The translations under genes were made by a program, and so were the position numbers. Below, in pieces: positions 14,478 to 18,360 of a stretch of 18,360 bases of DNA (positions are counted from its first letter, which is position 1; each line of letters starts with the position of its first letter). Source of the stretch: Microbacteriaceae bacterium UBA6152 (lineage in GTDB: Bacteria > Actinomycetota > Actinomycetes > Actinomycetales > Microbacteriaceae); NCBI GenBank assembly GCA_002423075.1, contig DIUS01000115.1, forward strand, positions 3,790 to 22,149, read 5' to 3'. Below the pieces are notes generated by a model. That model worked only from the letters and a program-made list of their open reading frames with translations, was not told the origin of the DNA and searched no databases.

Positions 14478-16601
14478 ATCTCGCTTCTCCACCTCCGTGC
14501 CGCGGGTGTCAGCCTTGTGCTCGACGTCCGCGGCACGGCCGTGCCACGGCTCGTGCACTGGGGTCACGACCTCGGCGATGTCGAGCCGCTCATGCTCGTG
14601 CAGGTCGCGGCTGCAGCTCCGGCCATCGCACCGAGCTCACCCGACCTGCCGCTCGTCCCCTCGATCCTCGCTGGACCCGCCGAGGGCTGGAGCGGGTTTC
14701 CCGCCCTGGTTGCGCACCGCGTCGGTGCCGCACCCGCGCGCCTGCCGATGCGCATCCGCCGTACGGCCCTCTCGCAGCCCGTTCCACAGTCGATCTCGAT
14801 TGAACTGCTCGCCCATGACGACCACGGACCGCTGCTGACGATCGGCTGGCACGCCCGCCTCTCGCCGGAGGGCGTCGTCGTGATCGGCATGGATGCCCGA
14901 GCCGAGGCCTCCGAGGGCGTCGACCTGCATCGACTCGCGGCGACCCTGCCGGTTCCCGCGCGCGCGAGCGATCTGCTCGACTTCAGCGGACTCTGGGCCG
15001 GCGAGCGGAAGCCGCAGCGCGGTGCCGTGCGTGACGGCCTGCACTTGCGCGACCAGCGGCGAGGTCGCCCCGGCCACGACGCCCCCTTCCTCACGGTGCT
15101 CGGCACGCCCGGCTTCGGTTTCCGCACGGGTGAGGTCTGGGCCTTGCACCATGCGTGGAGCGGCAACAGCACCACGGGGGTCGAGTCGCTGCCGACCGGC
15201 CACCGCCGCCTACTCGCGGCTGAGTTGCTCGACCCTGCCGAGATCGTGCTCGCGCAAGGCGAGACCTATTCGGCCCCCGAGGCGATCCTCGCGTGGTCGA
15301 ACGCGGGCCTCGATGGGCTCAGCGACCGCCTGCACCCTTTCGTGCGCGCGCTGACTCCCCCGACGCACCGGCCCATCGTGCTCAACACGTGGGAAGCCGT
15401 CTACTTCGACCACGCGCTCGAGTCGCTGATGCCGCTCGTCGACGCCGCGGCCGACCTCGGTATCGAGCGGTTCGTGCTCGACGACGGCTGGTTCACGGGC
15501 CGCACCGACGACCGTCGTGCGCTCGGAGACTGGACGGTCGACCCCGATCGGTGGCCGAGCGGCCTGCACCCGCTCGCCGATGCGGTCGTAGCGCGGGGCA
15601 TGGAGTTCGGGCTGTGGGTTGAGCCCGAAATGGTGAGCCCCGACTCGCGGCTTGCGCGCGAGCATCCTGAGTGGATGCTCGCCGAAGCGATCGACGAGAC
15701 AGCGCACCCGCCCACCTGGCGCTATCAGCACACGCTCGACCTCACCGTCGACGCGGCCCACACTCATGTGCTCGAGACGCTCAGCGGGCTGCTCACCGAG
15801 TACCCCATCACCTTTCTCAAGTGGGATCACAACCGCGACCAACACGCTGGCACTGCCGCTGCCCACACTCGGGCCGTGTACGCGCTTATCGATGATCTGC
15901 GCGCGCGGTTCCCGAACGTCGCGATCGAGAGCTGCGCCTCGGGCGGGGCGCGAGTCGACCTGGGCATGGCTCGACGAGTGCACCGGTTCTGGACGAGTGA
16001 CACGAACGATGCCCTCGATCGGCAACGCATTCAGCGCTACAGCGGACTGCTCATGCCGCCCGAGCTGCTCGGCGGCCACGTGGGCGCCCCGCGCGCGCAC
16101 ATCACGGGTCGCACGCACGATCTCTCGTTCCGCCTGGCGACAGCGTTGTTCGGCAGCGCGGGCATCGAGTGGAACGTCACGACCGCTGATCCCGCCCAGC
16201 TCGACGCCCTGCGCGACTGGGTCGCGACCGTCAAGCTCGTGCGACCACTGCTCACCACGGGTCGCACCGTGCGCACGGATGAGTCCGGTGACGACCGCTA
16301 CGTACACGGTCTCGTCGGACCCGATCGTGCCGAAGCGCTCATCGCCCTCGTCACGCTCGCGACCGCCGCCGTCGCGGTGCCGCCGCCCCTGCGCTTCCCC
16401 GGCCTCGACCCCGACCGGCGCTACCGCGTAGAGCCGCTGACCGTCGGCGGGGCACCGCACGCGATACAGGATGCTCCTCCGGCGTGGCTCGCCGAGGGCG
16501 GCATCACGATCACGGGCCGGCTTCTCGCCGACCTCGGGTTGCCCGTACCGCTGCTCGCGCCTGAGCAGGCCCTGCTGCTGCGCGCGATCGCGCTCCCGTA
16601 A
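14478..16601 (+). CDS. Alpha-galactosidase, glycoside hydrolase family 36 (start codon uncertain)
   Basis: About 707 residues if translation begins at the ATC at 14478, or 694 from the GTG at 14517. The N-terminal beta-sandwich starts LLHLRAAGVSLVLDVRG. The catalytic barrel holds VLDDGWFTGRTDD, FGLWVEPEMV, LKWDHNRD (nucleophile D450) and ESCASGGARVDLG with WTSDTND (acid/base D508), then GHVGAPRAH; numbering is from 14478. These are the GH36 signatures of enzymes releasing alpha-linked galactose from melibiose, raffinose or stachyose. There is no signal peptide, so it is cytoplasmic. I give the ATC because a strong AAGGAG sits five bases upstream and the conserved first strand is kept; starting at 14517 removes that strand. 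An annotation pipeline would probably choose 14517. It is the last gene of the operon, directly following the binding protein. Confidence 0.92.
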   Translation: MSLLHLRAAGVSLVLDVRGTAVPRLVHWGHDLGDVEPLMLVQVAAAAPAIAPSSPDLPLVPSILAGPAEGWSGFPALVAHRVGAAPARLPMRIRRTALSQPVPQSISIELLAHDDHGPLLTIGWHARLSPEGVVVIGMDARAEASEGVDLHRLAATLPVPARASDLLDFSGLWAGERKPQRGAVRDGLHLRDQRRGRPGHDAPFLTVLGTPGFGFRTGEVWALHHAWSGNSTTGVESLPTGHRRLLAAELLDPAEIVLAQGETYSAPEAILAWSNAGLDGLSDRLHPFVRALTPPTHRPIVLNTWEAVYFDHALESLMPLVDAAADLGIERFVLDDGWFTGRTDDRRALGDWTVDPDRWPSGLHPLADAVVARGMEFGLWVEPEMVSPDSRLAREHPEWMLAEAIDETAHPPTWRYQHTLDLTVDAAHTHVLETLSGLLTEYPITFLKWDHNRDQHAGTAAAHTRAVYALIDDLRARFPNVAIESCASGGARVDLGMARRVHRFWTSDTNDALDRQRIQRYSGLLMPPELLGGHVGAPRAHITGRTHDLSFRLATALFGSAGIEWNVTTADPAQLDALRDWVATVKLVRPLLTTGRTVRTDESGDDRYVHGLVGPDRAEALIALVTLATAAVAVPPPLRFPGLDPDRRYRVEPLTVGGAPHAIQDAPPAWLAEGGITITGRLLADLGLPVPLLAPEQALLLRAIALP
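15658..15682 (+). repeat. Strong hairpin inside the alpha-galactosidase gene
   Basis: GCGAGCATCC (15658-15667) and GGATGCTCGC (15673-15682) are perfect 10-base inverted arms around TGAGT. The stretch encodes part of the conserved REHPEWMLAE segment, so the palindrome may partly be a codon by-product. It could also be a regulatory fold or a protein-binding site. No function is shown. Confidence 0.5.
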
Positions 16602-16626
16602 GCATCCGGCACTCGCGCTAGAACAG

Positions 16627-16692
16627 CTTCCACAACTTCGGAAGAGGAGCGCGTGCATGAGGAGACTGCCTTCCGTTCCGACGTTGTGGAAG
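16627..16692. repeat. 17-base inverted repeat in the convergent intergenic region
   Basis: CTTCCACAACTTCGGAA (16627-16643) and TTCCGACGTTGTGGAAG (16676-16692) are inverted copies with one mismatch, separated by 32 bases. Each arm also lies in a smaller local stem (CTTCC/GGAAG on the left, CCTTCC/GGAAGG on the right), so alternative folds are possible. It sits between the ends of the alpha-galactosidase (16601) and the RNA methyltransferase (16762) and may act as a bidirectional terminator. No T-tract is present, so a classical intrinsic terminator is not supported. Confidence 0.6.
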
Positions 16693-16761
16693 GCGCGCGG
16701 AATGGTCGACGAGCTCGAACTCACGACGACCGGTCACCCTCGCCGCATTCTCTGCGCGTGG

Positions 16762-17562
16762 CTATTCCTGCAAGGCATACAGAGCCACGGCGCTCGCGGC
16801 CGCGACATTGAGAGAGTCGACGCCGTGCGCCATGGGGATGGTGACGACGACATCGGCCGCGTCGAGAGCCGCGCGACTCAGGCCGTCGCCCTCCGCCCCG
16901 ACGACGATCGCGACGCGATCGGGTGCCGCGCCCGCGAACTCGCGCAGGCCGACAGCGTCTTCGGCGAGAGCCAGCGCGGCGATCGTGAAGCCTTCCTCGT
17001 GCAGCACCGGCACGGCCTCGTCCCACTCTGGCAGTCGCGTCCACGGCACCTGCAGCACCGTGCCCATCGACACCCGCACGCTGCGGCGGTAGAGCGGGTC
17101 GGCGCAACGCGGGGTGACGAGAACGGCGTCGGCCCCGAGGCCCGCCACCGAGCGGAAGATCGCCCCGACGTTGGTGTGATCCATGACGTCTTCGACGATG
17201 ACGATGCGCCGAGCATCCTTCAGCAGCGTCGCGAGATCGACCGGCTCGGGCCGATGCATGCTCGCGAGCGCCCCACGATGCAAGTGAAAGCCGGTGAGCT
17301 CTTCGAGCAGGCCGGGCGCGCCGACGTAGACTGTGACGTCGCGGTCGCCGAGTAGCGCCTGCAGCTCGGGCAGCCAGCGCTCGCTCGAGAGCACCGACCG
17401 CGGCTGGTGCCCCGCCCGTAGCGCGCGGCCGATGACGGTGATCGACTCGGCGATGTAGAGGCCGCCCTCGGGTTCGGTGACCCGCCGCAGTGCTACGTCG
17501 GTGAGACGCGCATAGTCGGCGAGGTCGGGCTCGTCGAGCGTCGTGATGTGCTCGATGCGCAT
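16762..17562 (-). CDS. SpoU/TrmH-family RNA 2'-O-methyltransferase
   Basis: 266 residues from the ATG at 17562; the open frame continues upstream, but that part is composed of shadow sequence antisense to the sirtuin gene. An N-terminal substrate-binding domain (IAESITVIGRALRAGHQPRSVL, 37-58) is followed by the SPOUT trefoil-knot domain with its three motifs. Motif 1 is NVGAIFR (131-137), motif 2 is VVGAEGDGLS (220-229) and motif 3 is IPMAHGVDSLNVAAA (242-256). Such enzymes use S-adenosylmethionine to methylate ribose 2'-OH groups in rRNA or tRNA and act as dimers. The target cannot be told here; RlmB-, TrmH- and TsnR-like members share these motifs. It is divergent from the sirtuin gene over a 106-base gap, and convergent with the galactoside operon. 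Confidence 0.92.
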   Translation of the reverse strand: MRIEHITTLDEPDLADYARLTDVALRRVTEPEGGLYIAESITVIGRALRAGHQPRSVLSSERWLPELQALLGDRDVTVYVGAPGLLEELTGFHLHRGALASMHRPEPVDLATLLKDARRIVIVEDVMDHTNVGAIFRSVAGLGADAVLVTPRCADPLYRRSVRVSMGTVLQVPWTRLPEWDEAVPVLHEEGFTIAALALAEDAVGLREFAGAAPDRVAIVVGAEGDGLSRAALDAADVVVTIPMAHGVDSLNVAAASAVALYALQE

Positions 17563-17668
17563 GGATGCCCGCTCTCTGCTCGGCGGCCACCAGTCGCCCT
17601 GCCAGCCTCCGGAAACATATCCGAAACCAGAGCGTTCTAGTCTGCGAGAGAGAACCACCGGAGGCCCC

Positions 17669-18360
17669 ATGTCGATCGCCGCACCGCTCGTCGAGCTCGA
17701 TGCGGCTGCGCGTGCCGCCCTCGAGCAGGCGATCGAGCTGCTGCGAGGCCGTCGCATCGCCGTGCTGACCGGGGCCGGTGTGAGCACCGACTCGGGCATT
17801 CCCGACTACCGCGGTGCCGGGGCTCCCGTGCGCACGCCCATGACCTACAGCCAGTTCCTCGCTGATGAGCCGTACCGCAAGCGCTACTGGGCGGGCAGCC
17901 ACCTCGGGTGGGAGCGCTTCGCCGCCGCCGGCCCCAACCCCGGCCACCGCACGCTTGCCGACCTCGAGGTCGGCGGCATCGTGAGCGGGGTCGTGACTCA
18001 GAACGTCGATGGCCTGCATGTGCGCGCCGGCAGCCGACGGGTCGTCGACCTGCACGGCAGCATGGATCGCGTCACGTGCCTGCACTGCGGGCAAACCTTC
18101 GACCGCGGCGCGATCGCTGAGCGCATCACGCTGCTGAACCCGTGGCTGAGCGAGACCGACGCGACCATGAATCCGGATGGCGATGCCGAGGTCGCCGACG
18201 TCTCACAATTCTCGGTGCCCGAGTGCTCGGTCTGCGGCGGAACCCTCAAGCCCGACATCGTCTTCTTCGGCGAGTTCGTGCCGCCCGTGAAGTTCGAAGA
18301 GGCCCGCGGCATCGTGGCCCGATCCGATGCGCTGCTCGTGCTGGGGTCGTCGCTCGTGGT
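17669..18360 (+). CDS. Sirtuin NAD-dependent protein deacylase (3' end cut by window)
   Basis: The ATG at 17669 has GGAGG four bases upstream. The frame stays open to the window end, giving 230 complete codons. The NAD-binding motif is GAGVSTDSGIPDYRG (35-49), followed by TQNVDGLH (110-117). The catalytic histidine is H129 in DLHGS. The zinc ligands are C137 and C140 (CLHC) and C186 and C189 (CSVC), with an insertion of about 45 residues between pairs. KPDIVFFGE and the start of LLVLGSSLVV complete the visible Rossmann part. The enzyme removes acyl groups from lysines using NAD+, for example from acetyl-CoA synthetase in many bacteria. The GIPDYRG form, rather than GIPDFR, recalls SIRT4-like class II sirtuins, so the preferred acyl group may not be acetyl. 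No partner acetyltransferase is visible. Confidence 0.94.
   Translation, partial: MSIAAPLVELDAAARAALEQAIELLRGRRIAVLTGAGVSTDSGIPDYRGAGAPVRTPMTYSQFLADEPYRKRYWAGSHLGWERFAAAGPNPGHRTLADLEVGGIVSGVVTQNVDGLHVRAGSRRVVDLHGSMDRVTCLHCGQTFDRGAIAERITLLNPWLSETDATMNPDGDAEVADVSQFSVPECSVCGGTLKPDIVFFGEFVPPVKFEEARGIVARSDALLVLGSSLV

Noticed and set aside
15210..16724. Long minus-strand open frame of 504 codons opposite the alpha-galactosidase
   Set aside because: It is antisense to clear GH36 motifs, has no recognisable domain and shows the arginine-rich composition typical of GC-rich shadow frames.
16602..16761. Intrinsic terminator or tRNA in the convergent gap
   Set aside because: The stems lack a following T-tract on either strand, and no cloverleaf or CCA-like tRNA pattern is present.
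16657..17355. Plus-strand frame starting at ATG 16657 with a good ribosome binding site
   Set aside because: Most of it is antisense to the SpoU methyltransferase and lacks any domain. Only the start signal is noteworthy, and it is noted with the inverted repeat.
16721..18094. Minus-strand open frame of 457 codons across the methyltransferase and sirtuin
   Set aside because: It overlaps the methyltransferase in another frame and is antisense to the sirtuin, with Arg/Ala-rich low-complexity content.

Overview
The window is a compact, high-GC stretch of bacterial chromosome, probably from an actinobacterium of the Microbacteriaceae type. That assignment is inference. It rests on strong GC bias at third codon positions, frequent GTG starts, stop/start overlaps, an apparently leaderless LacI gene, a DnaE2-type polymerase, and a carbohydrate ABC transporter without its own ATPase gene. 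Fifteen protein genes, two of them cut by the window edges, cover almost everything. No gap exceeds about 300 bases; the longest is the 202-base lacI/beta-galactosidase divergent region (9037-9238), which is regulatory. I see no rRNA, tRNA, CRISPR array, insertion sequence or phage gene.

Left part (1-7997). The 3' end of an error-prone polymerase gene (dnaE2, +) meets a minus-strand block tail to tail. In transcription order this block is dinB (DNA polymerase IV), an SF2 DEVH helicase, a PLP-dependent D-serine dehydratase/D-threonine aldolase-family enzyme and a CPBP intramembrane protease. The gaps are short (74 and 30 bases) and the last pair has a 4-base overlap, so the block could be one transcript. 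An SGNH/GDSL hydrolase is divergent from dinB. It ends tail to tail, sharing bases of its stop codon, with a D-Ala-D-Ala carboxypeptidase of the S11 family.

Centre (8014-16601). This is a galactoside utilisation locus. A LacI-family repressor (-) is divergent from an operon: GH42 beta-galactosidase, two ABC permeases of the MalF and MalG type, a substrate-binding lipoprotein and a GH36 alpha-galactosidase. A good promoter (TTGACA, 18-base spacer, TAGTCT) precedes the operon, and a perfect 18-base LacI-type palindrome overlaps its -10 and probable start site. Neither glycosidase has a signal peptide. The natural reading is import of small galactosides by the ABC system, cleavage of both alpha- and beta-linked galactose in the cytoplasm, and derepression when a sugar binds LacI. 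The ATPase must come from elsewhere, probably a shared MsiK-type protein.

Right part (16602-18360). A 160-base convergent gap holds a 17-base inverted repeat. Then come a SpoU/TrmH-family RNA methyltransferase (-) and, divergent from it, a sirtuin NAD-dependent deacylase (+) cut by the window end.

I do not see an undescribed multi-gene system. The most useful oddities are the missing canonical start codon of the alpha-galactosidase, the operator/promoter architecture with a possible upstream ORF, several inverted or tandem repeats at gene ends, and the beta- plus alpha-galactosidase pairing in one operon.
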